A stretch of 64,000 nt of DNA from Melampsora larici-populina 98AG31 (taxonomy: Eukaryota > Basidiomycota > Pucciniomycetes > Pucciniales > Melampsoraceae), in the NCBI RefSeq assembly GCF_000204055.1, contig NW_006768789.1, positions 649,858 through 713,857 on the forward strand. The letters are read 5' to 3'. Below are positions 1 through 15,829 of this stretch, piece after piece. The position numbers were made by a program, and so were the translations under genes. Each line of letters begins with the position of its first letter. The stretch's first letter is position 1. Below the pieces are notes generated by a model. The model did not search any database. It was not told where the DNA came from and saw only the letters and a program-made list of their open reading frames with translations.

Positions 1-3000
1 TACCCTCAAATAGACGCTCGATCCATCAACAATGATGGTTTATGGTGTAGGTCTGTTTTTCACCTTACCATCCATTCACCAATAAACCTTTCCGAGTATT
101 CCCTCCCATTTCTCAAGATGGTACATACAATTCTGCAAATGATGATGTAGAACCTATTCCTTTTTCTAGCAATCACTCTTACAAGGCGTTGGTGCCATTA
201 ATTTGATTTACTCCAACTTTTTATCGATCGTTGATCTCACTTATTCTTTTGGCTACAGCCGATCTACATTTCCTTCGATTAGCAGAAAAAACTCGAGCTC
301 CACTCATCATGTTAGTTAGTAAAAGGGTCTAGAACGCGCCATGCGCATTGTAAGCAACGGGTATTACAAAGCTCTCCGCCTTTACAAAGGACAACGGCCG
401 AACGAACAGATTCGCTAACGGGTCAATGTTGGTCTCCATTCCCATTTCAATCGTCCTAAATCCAACTTCATCATTGCCTTTTTCGTAGGCACTGAACTGC
501 TGTCGCATAATCTACTCGGGCCTCTGTGAGGTGCTCCTCGCTACAATCCCTTTTCCAAATGCTTGCATCAACCTCAATTTGACATCATATCACAGTCTTT
601 CCAATTCTCACCCAGTCAGATTCGGGCAGCGGTGGTTTGAACGTTAAACATTCCCACTTTTCAATCCCTTCCATTCTAGATTTTACACGCCGATTCATTT
701 CTCCCTCTTTACCCTGTTCTTTTCTCACTTACCCTCGCCAGTAGATTTCACTTTGCTTGATTACCCCGTTCACTCTCTCGCTTTAAGCATGTAATTTTGA
801 ATCTCCATTAGCGCGGTAATTCAACTCATAACGAGTACTTTCATGTGTATTGATATGTATGTACTCGCGTATACACCCTTCCACCGGGTGTATACAACGT
901 GAGGGGATTACCCGAGAGCCTCATCTAGATACCCGAGCTATCTACAATACCCGATGTTGGATTATCGTGCGAAGCGAAGCATTTGCAATGCCTTTCGCTT
1001 CCATGGTCATTTGTCCGAGATCGCGCTGGTAGAATAACGGCGTGCGCCATAGCCACCATCACTACGCAATTCACAGTCTCACAGATCATCAGTTCGGCTT
1101 TAAGCGTTTTACATACATACACTACGGTGCAAACTTTAAGGGCAAATATGTGTTCAAAACACCCCCAGTAATCACATTTGAGAAACATGGGACTTTACCT
1201 ACCAGTGACAAATCTGTTTTGTAATTGTGATGTGGATTTTGAATTTTTGTAAAATATATGTAGAGCTGATGTACTTGGGTCATAATTTGAAAACACAAAT
1301 TCTCGAGGTATCTTGATACCTCATCAGAACATAAATTGACCACAACATAAACTGAATGTGCCCATTATGATTTCACCAGGTACTTCACATATAATTTTCA
1401 TCTTGGACCGCTCAGTGATGTAGATTGTTCATGAGCTTCTGATACCAAAGCTCTGTCGCAAGCAAGCCCACGAGACCCGAGGTTCGACTTTTGGAAAACC
1501 AAGTCATGAAAACCTTCACTCAAATCAAGTCATTTCCCTTTTGACAACAAGTCTCAGATCACTTTTCACATTGTTCCGCTCTTTGACTTGTTTTTTTATT
1601 ATCTCTTCTTTGTTTTACTTTCTTTTCTCTATACTACTATCATATCCATTCCCTCGTTTCCCTTCTTATCCAATTTCGTTCATCAGTCTCGGTGGCTGCT
1701 TGGATTTGATTCGGTTTTGATCAATGACCCCCGCCTTCCACCTTCGCGCGACCTCATATCTCACTCTTCTTATTGATACGGACCTGAGTTAGGCCATACA
1801 ACCAAAGACCAATCAGTTCCCAACTTGAAAGGCTTGGTGGGTATAGTACGACACATCTTTCTGTGCAACATGTACTAGATGAACTGATTGTTTCTGCTTT
1901 TGCGTGACTTCAGGTAACTCAATTTCACCGCCGCGAAGATTGTCGGTCCGATGAACATCTGTCGACCTTGCATACCGATCGTGATATGATATTCTTGGTA
2001 AGTGAAGTATAGCTGCTTTATGCCTTCATCTCGCTTTGTATCTGTCTGTCCAGCCGTTATTCTAGAGTTGCTGACCCATTTTGATCTCTCCTGGTCATCA
2101 CTAGTCCATGGTGATTTTTTCTGCTCATTGGATGTCCTTGTATGGAACCCAAAGGATTGACTGGATATCCTTTGCATTGAATTTTGTTGCTCTCAATCGG
2201 CCTCTCAGTTCATCCTCAAGTTTCTCAAAGTCCAACCCCCAAACAATAATATATTTCTCCCTGGCAAAAACTAGTGGCAAGAAGATGTACCGTACTGATA
2301 GATATTGACTGAATGGGGATTGGCTCATCATTTCCTTTTCTTTTGTTATATATCATTGGGATTTTCTTCTATGGCTACCTACAATTACTTCTTTACATTA
2401 AAAGTCTTTTTGTTGAACAAACATTGTTGTTTTTCTTATTTGTACGGTACATCCGGAACGTATCCAGCGTCTCATGTCACTGTGTTGCCCCAGTAAGCAA
2501 AGTATTGTGACCAAAAGGAAACCAAATGATGCCAACAGAGGAAATCAGAAATCAAAATCGAGATACCAATACCAATACAATAAAATGACAATTAAAATTG
2601 AATCAAAATCAAACCGATCAAGATCTGGGTTGGATTCATGTTCCAGAATCCATGTTTGGACGATGTGTGTATTGCATTTCATAAATGTAACCAAGAAGAT
2701 TATATCAGCGATATGTCGTAAGTATGTGTGACTTTTATTGTTGATACCTTCAGCATGCCTGCTGATTACATCACGATTATGTAGGATGAGTGTTGAACAA
2801 AGATCAGAATAACAAGTTCGCAACGCAACCACATATGTTTACATCATGTTTTTACTGGGCATGTCATCAACATATGAAAACAACATCATTGGAACAGGAT
2901 GGTGAAATCACATAAAGATTACGAATCTTTTGAACCGCAGTGTAGCTTCAATGACTCCTTGAAACGAATCGGGGGTCAACCAAAATCCGGGGTCGGTTGT

Positions 3001-4124
3001 TGCACATGATTGATGATGCACTGCATGGGAACTTGTGAAGGCTGTGAAGCGAGTTTTTTTTTGCAGAGCGGAATGTGTATGATAGATTCAAACATCAAGA
3101 CTTTTCTTTATGGTAAGGACCAGGTAAAGCTAACATTTTACTTGAGCATCAGGTTCCTTGTGCAATTATTATAATTGCTTCAGTTTGCGTGCTAGTTTTG
3201 ATTAAAGTCCAACTTCATAAAGATATACCACAGAGACAAGAATACGTAGGGGAAAAGTTGTTAATCGAAATGTGCCACGAGACCTACATCTTTAGGACAT
3301 GAAAAGAGATTTCTCAGGTAAGTCTGGTTCATAAACCAATGTAACTCCAAGCATACCAAGCCGACCCATGAGATGCTGAGCTGAGTGTTAAACTGATAAG
3401 AGACAATATATCATCACTCCTTCTAAGAATAATGGTTTAAATTCCATAGGATCCTGGTTCCAGAATACCTCATACATGGGCTGAGATGTAGAGGCATTCT
3501 AGAAACGATTCTACACATCAATCTTGTACAAATATCACGATTTTAATTGCTTTGTAGAAGAGTGTCACTCACTATGGTTCAAGATTGTCTGTCAATTTTC
3601 CAATGAACAAAACTTTGACAGTTGCGCTCTAGCTTAACATTAAAGCCCAACAGCGGAGTACAGCGGGGTGGGACTTAGTCCGCAAGCTCCGACTCCGAGG
3701 GACTTATACCAAGTTAGGTGTGTGATCACTGCACAGGTTCAAAGAGCAATGTATTTTGTAGCGGAAAGCTGGCCACTAGTACTAAGAAGGAACGTTCTGA
3801 AAATGAAATCACATTTCCAAAGAAAATGAAATCACATTTCCAAATATGTGTTTACAATAATTACAAAGAATTGAACGGTACATGCCATAAACTCCTGCCT
3901 CATCTTGGTTCAGTAAAGAATAATGAAGAGTGTGTTAAAGGATATAACTGAAAAACATAAACTGATTTCTTTCCAAAAAGGTTTTCAAGAAAAAGAAAAC
4001 AAGTAAAAACAACCAAAAAGGTTCCAAATCACCAATTTTTACAAAGAGTATGATCAAAAATTTGGATGTGATAACTTTTATTAAATAGAAATCCTCCGGC
4101 CTTTTTGTTCTGAATAACTCATTT
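1..4124. other. Intergenic DNA without a defensible gene
   Basis: I see no convincing gene here. Short open stretches occur (one from base 1 to about 147 on the plus strand, and a Cys-bearing 77-codon frame at 3718-3951), but none links into a multi-exon model. A 22-bp direct duplication lies near 3806-3842. One minus-strand stretch at 2125-2331 looks coding-like and is listed separately. Confidence 0.5.
2125..2331 (-). pseudogene. Possible isolated exon or gene fragment
   Basis: The minus strand holds an open stretch preceded by a plausible acceptor (TTTTTGCCAG). Its predicted peptide has ordinary protein composition, with charged helical residues such as DFEKLEDELRGRL. Flanking open stretches down to 1875 could be further exons, but I could not find donors and acceptors that join them. 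I do not recognise the family. It may be a decayed gene or chance. Confidence 0.2.
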
Positions 4125-5188
4125 TCAAACATCAAACCAACCTCTATCTAAAAGAAACATACCTAACTTAGCAATCATAAAACCAGCTGTACCTTTTACA
4201 AGATCATTGATGAGTGAAAGTCCAGGAATAGAAGCGATTGGCCAACCACCTCTTGTAAGATCAGTAGGTGCATTATCTTCTTGACTACATAATTCATAAA
4301 TTATAATTATAGATCATCAGTTTTGAATTCTTTATAGGTTCTTGGAATGTTTCGCACTGACCGATAGATTCTGTATTTTCCATCTTCACATTTCTTCATT
4401 GAAATCTTGACGATTAGTCTTACTGTTCCACCTTTAGAGAAGCATCGAATGATTGGACTTCGAGCGGTAACATGTTCTGTCAAGTCTATTTACAATCCAA
4501 GTTTTGTTTTTGAATTGAAAAGAAGTGATTAGTTTGATGCATAAATCCTATCATTTGATCTCATTTATAATCAGATTTCGAAATCGGTGGCGGAAACTCA
4601 CCGATAGCACATTCAGTTTTGTCATGATTGAACATCACCGCATGAAATACGATCTTGTTATCAATAGTCTGTGTTCGACTGATTCGAAAAATATCAAACA
4701 CATAACAAGAATATCCACAAAAAAACCCACGATGATCAGTGACAGTATCTAATCATTCGATTTTGATGAAAGATTGATCGTATGTATCCTTACAAGATCT
4801 TATAAATCCCTTTCAAATCTTCTCTTCCGTTCTCTTTACTATAGGGTTGATTTATAGTTGGATGAATGAGTTGGGCATCACGAGTAAAGTATCTGAGATA
4901 GGATTATAAAGAGATAGTTCTTGTGATCAGATCTTATTCATAATAATGTCAGTTCAAGAGTCTTGAGTTTGGGTTGGAAATTCACTTTTCAATGTTATCG
5001 GCAATCACCCTTGCACTGTAGGGCTCAGTGATTGATCGAACGACATCTTCAATCTAACAGAAACATGATGTGATCAGCTTCGAATAAGATCCATTCATGA
5101 TCGACCTCCCGATAGAGTTCTTCAAACTGTTGTCCGGGTAAGCAGATAAAAGGGGACGCGACTTTACCTGAGTAACTGGATTATCCAT
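4125..5188 (-). CDS. SigF-like NTF2-fold protein, six exons
   Basis: Six small exons (5188-5168, 5053-4986, 4892-4794, 4678-4602, 4485-4362, 4284-4125) join with closing phase to a 182-residue protein. Every intron is GT-AG. Landmarks in order are MDNPVTQIEDVV at the start, YFTRDAQLIHP around residues 31-41, GREDLKGIYKI, the strand-rich middle with KGGTVRLIVKI, YRQEDNAP, and a hydrophobic C-terminal tail around GLSLINDLVKGTAGFMIAKL. This order matches the fungal SigF-like NTF2-like family, whose members carry a cone-shaped NTF2 domain and are thought to sit at the ER membrane; their biochemical role is poorly known. Start chosen because MDNP is the usual family N-terminus and the frame closes. 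No single exon exceeds about 55 codons, so ordinary ORF scanning misses it. Confidence 0.8.
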
Positions 5189-6302
5189 GGAAAGCTTTTC
5201 TAGAGATCAAGAGGTTCGAATATAAATGCTGAGGATCGTGATGGATCAAGAATTGTGATGATCGTGTTTTTGGTTGAGGAGACAGAAGGGTACTAGGAAG
5301 CTTTCAATGCTGAATGAAGGCTTCGTTTATATATCTTTTGACACTCCTTGTAGGATTCAAGTCTCTTTCGCTAGGTACTCTTCAGATTTGACTTCACTGT
5401 TTCACCTCTCGGTCGGAAATAAATAAATACATATATGGCATATGCGGAGGGAATTAGGAGAAAAGAGCGCCGATCTCGTATATATGTACTCACAAGCCAA
5501 GTCCTGAATATACTTCAAAGTTCACCTCGAGTCTGGAAGTCACACCCTTCAACACCCCCTTCAGAGAATGATTGGGTTTGAAGTACCATGGAATGTGATT
5601 GTTGACCGCTTCTGCTTCTATCAATCATCATGTCAGAAGAGCCTAAAGCGGGAGACAGGCAGTGCGCTGTAAACAAAGGCTGAGTACTAACTGACTCAAC
5701 ACACACTCACACCCATTCATGATCGGCTTGGAAAGCCTATATAATTTGTCTTCATCGCAAGTCAGTCAGTACGATCAAATCTCGTGCCAAAACATTACAA
5801 AACATCTAGAGCCGGACCTAAGATGGAACTTTTGGGTTAGTAACCAATGGACTCCTCGAACGACTTTGTGGAAATAACCCAACTCAGGGCAGCTACGGAA
5901 ATGAGAACATGTATCTTGGAACACAGTCCAATTGAACAGACTTCCAATCTTCCCGGATGGCTTCAATGCAATTGGTTATATGATGGACCTTTGAAAACAA
6001 TGTCACGTCATCATCGAAGTTTGCAATAAGCTGGAGCGTCTCATAGCTGAAGTTGAGAGCGAGTGGAATATGATATATACAAGATACAATCAAGACAAGA
6101 TACAAACATGAAAATAAGAGGCGACAGTTGGATTTACAACCCTTCATTGTTATTGGACGTTGAATCATTTCAAGAAAAAATTGCCTGCAAGCGTTTATGA
6201 GTAAAGTAACCCTATTCAAGTTGAAAAGCCACACCCTCTCGTAGGTGGGATTATCTCATATGGCTATAAAAATATTCCTCAAGTTTGCCCTGTGGACGGA
6301 CA
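5189..6302. other. Intergenic region
   Basis: Divergent spacer between the SigF-like gene and the first carboxylesterase. No gene seen. The part near 6070-6110 (a GATACAATCAAGACAAGATAC stretch) resembles the 3' flanks of the two other carboxylesterase copies at about 9740-9775 and 29500-29540, so it is part of the same ancestral duplication unit. Confidence 0.5.
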
Positions 6303-8779
<2,477 letters not shown>

Positions 8780-8934
8780 GGATGACTAGCTAAATGTGAG
8801 ATTCTACGAGGTTATCAAGCCCAAGTGGTATTGTTCAAATCGGTGAATTATCTAAAGATTGGGGAAATGGATGTAAAGAAGCAAGCTGATATTTGACAAA
8901 TCGAATCACAGACTAGAAGTACTCTTTTTGCAAT

Positions 8935-9972
8935 TTATGACTTGTGAGATGAATTACTCACACTTCTGAGCGTCATCAGATGACTATTTGATGACTCCAA
9001 AGGTTCTGTATCAAAGCTCTCAAAAGCAATCCGAGACAACACCATAACTCGAATCCGGCCCTTCAACTTGCATGCATGAACCCTCTCACAAAGAGCTGTT
9101 TGGTCTTTCGCCCAATTTGTGTCATCGCTGTTGTAGAAATGGGGGTTTGAGGAAACTTCGGCGCCTGACGCCAAACCAGTGCGCTGATCTCCGGTAGACC
9201 GAAGAACTGCAAACTTAAAGTCACAGTGGTACCGTTGGTTTGAGTACCACAAAAACCAGGAAACATGCGCCTCATGTCTATTATAAAAAGGATATCTTAG
9301 CTCTTTCTCTCATTTACAATCTTCATTTCTCTAGATTGTGGATTGTTTCCATCATATATCAGTCTCACATAAGACTGATGTCTGATCCGAGACTGATGTC
9401 TGATCCGAGTTCTTCACAGACAAAGACCCCACACCTGAATATCTTTGAAATTACGGTGGCCAGGATACACGCCAGTCATAAGATGAGCCCATCGGTAGTG
9501 CAGGGTTTCAAAGAGCAGAGAGGTGGTCTGAAGGTCTCTTGATCAGTACCTGTCAGAAAGGGATAATCACACGACACAAAAGGGGCATACAACACGTTTT
9601 AAACCTCTAATCACCACTTTACTGACTACAGTATGACCTCGTTTTATCTTGCCACCTGAAATCAACGTGATTTCATCAAAAATTCGGATCAAAACGAACT
9701 AAATCATTTCAAGGCTGGCAGTCGAAATAAGTTCGGATGCGATATACATGAGATACAGTCAAGATAAGATACACACTTCAACATTAGGGGTGAGGAGATA
9801 CATATTTTGAGAGGCTAAAATGGAGTTCATCACGGCTTTAGTCAAGAATCAAGCATGTCTTGGGCGTTGTTGATCCTAACGGCTTTGTCACTCGTAGAGA
9901 AGATGTGTTCAGGCTAACAAGCCATAGCCTTGCGAACATATATTTTTTCATATGATTGGTCTTCAATGAGAC
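8935..9972. repeat. Degenerate duplicated flank between carboxylesterase copies 1 and 2
   Basis: No intact gene. Segments match the flank of copy 3: 9070-9200 resembles 28715-28800 (both with a TTTGG/TTCTTTCGCC-type stretch and a GCGCTGATC/GCGTTGATC match), 9470-9530 resembles 29285-29350 (shared CATCGGTAGTGCAGGGTTTC), and 9700-9830 resembles 29455-29585. The order and spacing are kept, so one ancestral block was copied together with the esterase gene and then decayed. Confidence 0.65.
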
Positions 9973-12496
9973 TCATGATATTTGGTTCCAGAACTCGTGT
10001 CGAGCCTTTTCAAGCTCAGACTTGCCAGCCATATCTTCAACGCTGGTACCACCATCGACTTCAAAGACCGTTCGAAATGGTGCAGCAATATCATATTGGG
10101 GCCAAGTAGATTCTATTTTAAATTCAACAATGTCAGTCGATGAAATTTGGGCTCTTATATTCACGCATACACTGTAGGAAAACGCGCCGAAGATATGGAG
10201 AAGAACTGACCAGGACACCCAGATTTAGCAAAGGTGTACCAGTACTTGCCCATCAGAGCTGAAGTCTTGGCATTGGTAGAATCTTCCGACCAAGCTCCTT
10301 TGATATTAAAAATGAAAGGAACGTCGACCGAATGACTGAAGATGAAGATCAGAGATGTCGTTAATTGTAGTGCTCAGCGCAACATCAGATAATCCAAAGA
10401 TGGCGTAGCTTTGACTTACAATGCACCTAAGCCTCGTCCGTCCTCAATCTTGTCTACTGTAGCGTTTAATTTATACATATACACCGAGAGACGTTCACCG
10501 GTTTGAGCATTAGGAGTGGAGCTCAAAATTTTGGCACAGTTTTCTGTAGGTGCGATGAAAATTTGATCGGATAAAAGCTGACATGCCACACTAGAAGCGT
10601 AGTCTGGACTTTCTCCAGATTTGATATCCGGGAAAACAGGAGGATAAAGCTTATCGAGATGCGCTCGTGGTACTTTTGAATACATTCTTTCGCACATTAA
10701 GTCGTATCCGTCTTTCGAAACGCCTTGAAAAAGCATCGCAAAGATACTTCCCTCGTCTTTTGTCGTACCCAGCAACACTGATTTGAGATAAGGACTCCAT
10801 TTGCCTTCTTTCAAAGCGTCGTTTCCTGAAGCAGAAGTCCAAATGCCTTTGTTAGACTGTTCAGTCGAAAATCCTACGGTGCCAGCGCCTTGAGGAGAGT
10901 ATTTTAGAAGCTCATCAGCTGGGAGTGATCGGAGAGCTGCGAGACGCTCAGCTTGGGGAGTGGTCTTCAGAGCTTTGTCACATAGTTCCTCGTAAAACGT
11001 GTCAGCCAACTTGGGTTCTACATAAGGCTTTGGGTTGGATTCAAGGGGAACATTAGAGTGATGCAAATGCTAAAACTAAGCAATGGGTAAAATGGGATGA
11101 AATGGAAGATTGTATGACTTCAATAAAACTTACGATTGTACCAGGAGTACCAGATTGAAGGATGGCGTTCTTGAAAAGTTTCTTCTGGCATAGAAGAAGA
11201 TTAGAAACCACCACACCACCTGTTTTTCAAAGAAAACATATGCATAGATGACCGATCAGTTGAGTTTTTAATCCACCAAATGGCGAGGTCATACGACTAC
11301 GCATACCTGCTGATTCCCCAAAGGCAGTCACATTGTCTGGGTCGCCACCAAATTTCGCAATATTGTCTTGGACCTGGTGACGAACGTGATGTTGGTATGC
11401 GATCCATGCAGTGGGATGAGGTAAAACGTGCAATATCTCACCCACTGAAGATAAGATATACAGTCATAAGCCCCTACAAAATGATTCAGACTATTAGCCT
11501 AGGACAGTGTATTGTTTCCGGTTCTATACAACTCACCGTAATTTCCTGATAATCCATCCTCGTCCTGGGCCGCCAATTCTGAAGAAGACAGAAAACCGAA
11601 CAGGTTCACTCGATAATTACCCGTCACGACGATAAACTTTCGTCCTTCGGCAGCTTCTCTGCGAATCCATTCGGTGGGGTCGTACATCGATACGCAGGCA
11701 CTCCCGTTCAAAAGAGCACCTCCACTGAAAATTGAATACAGTTTTGATTTGATGTGACAAGTCAACACTTTGGATATAAACATTGATTGGGCTTGTCCGA
11801 CTGTGTTCATTACTTACTAAATCCAAACCTATAGTAAAACCAGATTCAAGATTGGTGAATAAATATGTTTGATAAACCATTGAGTTTCATATCATGATAG
11901 CAATGAGTAATTTGGACCACCTACCATTACGGGAACTTTATCGCCTGTCTGAACTTCATCAGGGAGGAAGACATTCAAGTTGTGACCTTTCTCTTCTGAT
12001 TGCTCTCGCCAAGCTCGGGGGTGAAGTCCTGGCTTTCCCAAATAAATCACTTCAACGGAAACTGGTTGTTGTGAGAGTGGTTCTTGTGGAAACCGTAGTT
12101 GTGGAAAGTGTGGGCTAAACCCAAAAATGCGTGAGATTCTTTTCAAGATGACTCGAACTTCGAGCAAGATGACTCACCCGAACTCGTGGCACAGAAGAGG
12201 TTCTTGCCAGGAATTAGGAGGCGTGGGACGTGTCCATCTTGCAGCTTGCGCATAAGGTATTCCCTAGGGATTTCGATGGGAGAGTGATAGAAGGGCCATG
12301 AGAATTCAATCGAATGCAAATTGAGGCGAATCTAAGAAGCTGAACGAACAAGCCACTTGTTGATCGGGAGTTGATCTCCGATTTGACCACTTGCTACACT
12401 GGAGGCTGTCGATCGATCACTGAGTGGATGAGTATCTTGAAACCCTACCACCGGCCCAAAGTTGGTATTAACCAAAAGTTTATCGTTGGAAGACAT
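9973..12496 (-). CDS. Type-B carboxylesterase, copy 2
   Basis: Paralogue of copy 1 with the same exon plan. It starts at MSSNDKLLVNTNFGP (ATG at 12496) and ends EFWNQIS with TGA at 9973-9975. Visible landmarks are GIPYAQAARW, a third exon with an insertion of about ten residues rich in Gln and Pro relative to the other copies, the 11-nt micro-exon at 11828-11818, WIYGGALLNG, YDPTEWIRREAAEG, the nucleophile elbow FGESAG near 11300-11320, the acid in KDEGSIF near 10770, and a His-bearing HSVD exon near 10335. No frameshift or stop was seen in any exon. Closer in sequence to copy 3 than to copy 1, both in the protein and in the 3' flank. No signal peptide. Substrate cannot be told from sequence; juvenile-hormone-type or xenobiotic esters are mere possibilities. 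Confidence 0.85.
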
Positions 12497-12596
12497 GAAT
12501 GAGTAACTGAAATTGAAGCTAGAGTAGACCCAATTGGTCAAGAGGATTCGAGAACAAGTGATTTTATCCTAAATGTCTGATGTTAGACAACAGGCA

Positions 12597-13440
12597 ACGA
12601 TGCGCATTCTGTTCGATGTAACGTTTTCGTCACGGAATATCGTGACGCTATCATGTCGAGCTTGGAGCTGCTTGGAGGCAAAAGCGAGGCGAAAAGCGGA
12701 ATATCGAATCTGTTTCTGAAATATCGTTCTCGGGATGATCCCCGATCCGAGGAAGAGACTTTCCAGACATCCGCATAATATCCCTTAGAGTACCCACTAT
12801 CATGAGGGTGATTTATCGTAAATTTTGCGTTCCTGAGCGCAAAATTAGGGCGGTTCAAGAAGAGAACCGCGAGCAACGTGGTCGCCGAGTCGCGATCAGT
12901 CTTTTTAAGGTTGCTCAATCCTTAAAAAGCTTGATCGCAAAGCGGCGAATGCTGTAAACTTACGTTTTACAGCTTTGTAAATTCAGGAACACAGTCCCAA
13001 CCGTTCTTTTTTTGGCTTTGTTTTCTTTTTTGTTTTCTTGTGTTTTTGTACAGAATTTTTGTTAATGAAAGAGGAAGCCATCGAGAAAAAAAAAATACGA
13101 GAAAACAAGGTCCTTTCTTGACCAAAAATTGTCAGAATCCAGGAACAAAAAAAAGAAAGAATGTAAGTAATTCTTTTTTTCGGCTCAATTGTCCCTGTCT
13201 TTTGGAAATTCAGGGACAGAATTTAAAAATTTTAAAGGCCGATTACGAGATCGCCAAACCGTGAACCACCTCTAAAGGTGGTTCACGACCTTAAAATTTT
13301 ACTTAAAATTTACAGACCCCGAACAAGATGTAAAATATAAAAAAGGGCTGTAAAAGCCCTTCTTCGTGTTTTAGCTAAGTTGGTAAACGCATGAAATCCA
13401 CTACGGATTGATGTAACGAGTGATTTACCAACGATAACGC
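12597..13440. repeat. Cluster of consecutive short perfect palindromes
   Basis: At least eight separate hairpin-capable inverted repeats follow each other within 850 bp: 12628-12647 (CGTCACG arms), 12821-12846 (AATTTTGCG), 12850-12870 (GCGGTTC), 12901-12929 (CTTTTTAAGG, one mismatch), 12951-12973 (GCTGTAAA), 13261-13286 (GTGAACCACCT), 13343-13361 (AAGGGCT) and about 13379-13432 (GTTGGTAAA). Loops are 3-14 nt except the last. No coding frame runs through. I do not recognise the element. Confidence 0.6.
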
Positions 13441-13740
13441 ATTCTTAAGACACTCTACACTCTATGGCAAAATCATGAACTGACTTATACTATCTTACTG
13501 CACCTCACCCAGCTCACTTCTATGCTGATGACCACCTTGGTGACTAGAAAGAACCAAAGTGAAGTCTTCAGTTGTTGACAAGAAACTAGCCAACAAGCTT
13601 TCTCATCTCTTGTTTGATCTCGGTGAAATTGATCCCGCGAGATCACTTTTTTTTTCAAAAAAAAAACTTTTTCAGCAAGTTCAGAGTAAACAGCTAATCT
13701 TATCAAGCCGGGATCTTGAGGGGACAAAGAGGATTGAAGG

Positions 13741-14168
13741 TGTGCAAAGCTGGATGGATGCAGATGAATCATCGGATGGCAGTTTACCGATTGGATGCGT
13801 CAAATCCTACGATAAATCAAGTTTTAAGCTTTCGTAGATTTGAACAAGCGTGATGCAAAATTTGATGCAGTCGTAGGGACCGGTGTGCAAAGCTGGATGG
13901 ATGCAGATGAATCATCGGATGGCAGTTGACCGATTGGATGCGTCAAATCCTACGATAAATCAAGTTTTAAGCTTTCGTAGATTTGAACAAGCGTGATGCA
14001 AAATTTGATGCAGTCGTAGGGACCGGTGTGCAAAGCTGGATGGATGCAGATGAATCATCGGATGGCAGTTGACCGATTGGATGCGTCAAATCCTACGATA
14101 AATCAAGTTTTAAGCTTTCGTAGATTTGAACAAGCGTGATGCAAAATTTGACGCAGTCGTAGGGACCG
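13741..14168. repeat. Three tandem copies of a 143-bp unit
   Basis: Units start at 13741, 13884 and 14027 with TGTGCAAAGCTGGATGGATG and end with TCGTAGGGACCG. Copies are nearly identical; differences include one T for G in the first unit and one C for T near the end of the third. Each unit contains its own inverted repeat (TCAAATCCTACGA against TCGTAGATTTGA). No open frame is kept through the array. Confidence 0.9.
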
Positions 14169-15829
14169 CAAGTGTAAAACAGGCCCATAGTGGACCTGTG
14201 TGCAATTTAGCGGTAAAGTTACGATAAATCACCTCGTTACCGCAACCATAGTGGGTGCTCTTAGCGATGTGATGTACCTAAACGTCGCAATAGACATCTG
14301 AGCGTGTTGTTGGCATACAAACAAGATAACCCGACCGAGCGGATGCGACATATGATGGCCGCGTAAATAAGCGTAAAAACACATCAGTCTGTCTCCTCCA
14401 ATGAATCGAATGTGCTGTCTAACGCTGAACATTGGCTACGATTAGGGCAGTCTTGGGGGCTCACCCGCTGACAAGCATTTAAGAAACGGTGCCAGTGGGG
14501 GAACCGTGACGCCGCTAAGTTTCATCGTGTTTGACGAACATGTCGACGCTATCAGGGTGAGCAATTATTCCTTCAATGGTTTGCTATGTAGTATAGCGGT
14601 TCTTCACGCCATTATTGTTGATGTCACTGCTCAGCAACTTCAGGAACTGCCAGCAAGGATCTACTTATCATGATGCCATATGTATTGAGAATAAACAAAG
14701 TGAGTTCCACAGATGTGTGGAACCTCGTGGGTTTTGTTGAGCACAATGTGAGATAGTCTGTGCCGCAGTCGTGCTAGTCACGTGACTACTATCATCGTAG
14801 TTGGTGTTCGATTAACTGAGTGGAGTCAGCAAGATGGGGGTCAGATATGGGAAACGAAGTAGTATAGTCAAGAATGGATTTCACGTGTATAACATGAACT
14901 AATTGGGAAAGAGGACGACATGCAAGATGAAGATCCCCCAAACAATCGAACAAAGATGATTGGGAGTAGGTGGATCTGCTATACACGTCTCCAGATGAAG
15001 TTGGTAGGAGTTCTCCACATCCTCTCTCAGTACATAGTAACGTTCCCCGGTACACGATCCACAAATCTTCAGAGATCAGTCAAACCCAATTCATCATTAG
15101 TTCCCCACATACACGCCAGACGGAAGATAGTACTTGTTTCCCACTTTCTTTTTTCGTCACCCACCCACCCTCACCGAAAAAAAAAAATTAAAAAAAAAAA
15201 AAATTATATATATACATTTATCTCACAATAATCCAAATTAATAAGTATCAGTTTAGTTTCCTTTCGTATCACATTAATTAATATCTTTTCCAATACAGAA
15301 ATCCACTTATGAAAAATCAAAAAACCATCAAACAAAATTCTTTCTTCTCTTATCATTTCTACTAATAGATTAGCGTGTTTCAGACTTTTTTCAGAGGGCT
15401 GTTAGTGAAGGGCAAGGGGTTTTATTCTTTACATTTATCCATGAGTTGTTAGTATCGTACAAACAAATTGTAGTAGTGTAGCCTCTGGCCTCCCCATAGG
15501 GGTCTTTTCTTTGTTAGTCGACGATAGGTCTCGGTAGTTTTTTCTCATCACTTTTATCCGATTCCAGTAATTCAAGAAAACCTCGTTTCGTGCGTGCCGC
15601 TACGCGGCACCACTCCGCGTACACCTGTCCTATGAGCATACCAGTGAGAATAGCCACACCACATCGCAGCACATTCCACAATATGTCGATCGGTGGATAC
15701 ACAGCATGTGAAAGTTCTTGAATCGCCGGGCGTGCACACCAACACATGGTGTTTTGAAAATTGACAGTGATCACACACCACCAAAGGTGGGTACACCACG
15801 GTATCAAACCACATAAATGGTTCATTTGT
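14169..15829. other. Gene-free spacer with further hairpins
   Basis: No gene seen. Inverted repeats continue just after the tandem array (GCGGTAA at about 14210 against TTACCGC at about 14240) and resume at 15594-15610 (GTGCCGC-TAC-GCGGCAC). An A-rich run lies at 15178-15202. Confidence 0.4.

Noticed and set aside
13365..13440. tRNA-like A box (TTAGCTAAGTTGGTAAACGC)
   Set aside because: The A-box fits, but no B box (GGTTCGA) follows, the anticodon loop lacks U33, and no acceptor stem forms. It lies in the palindrome cluster.
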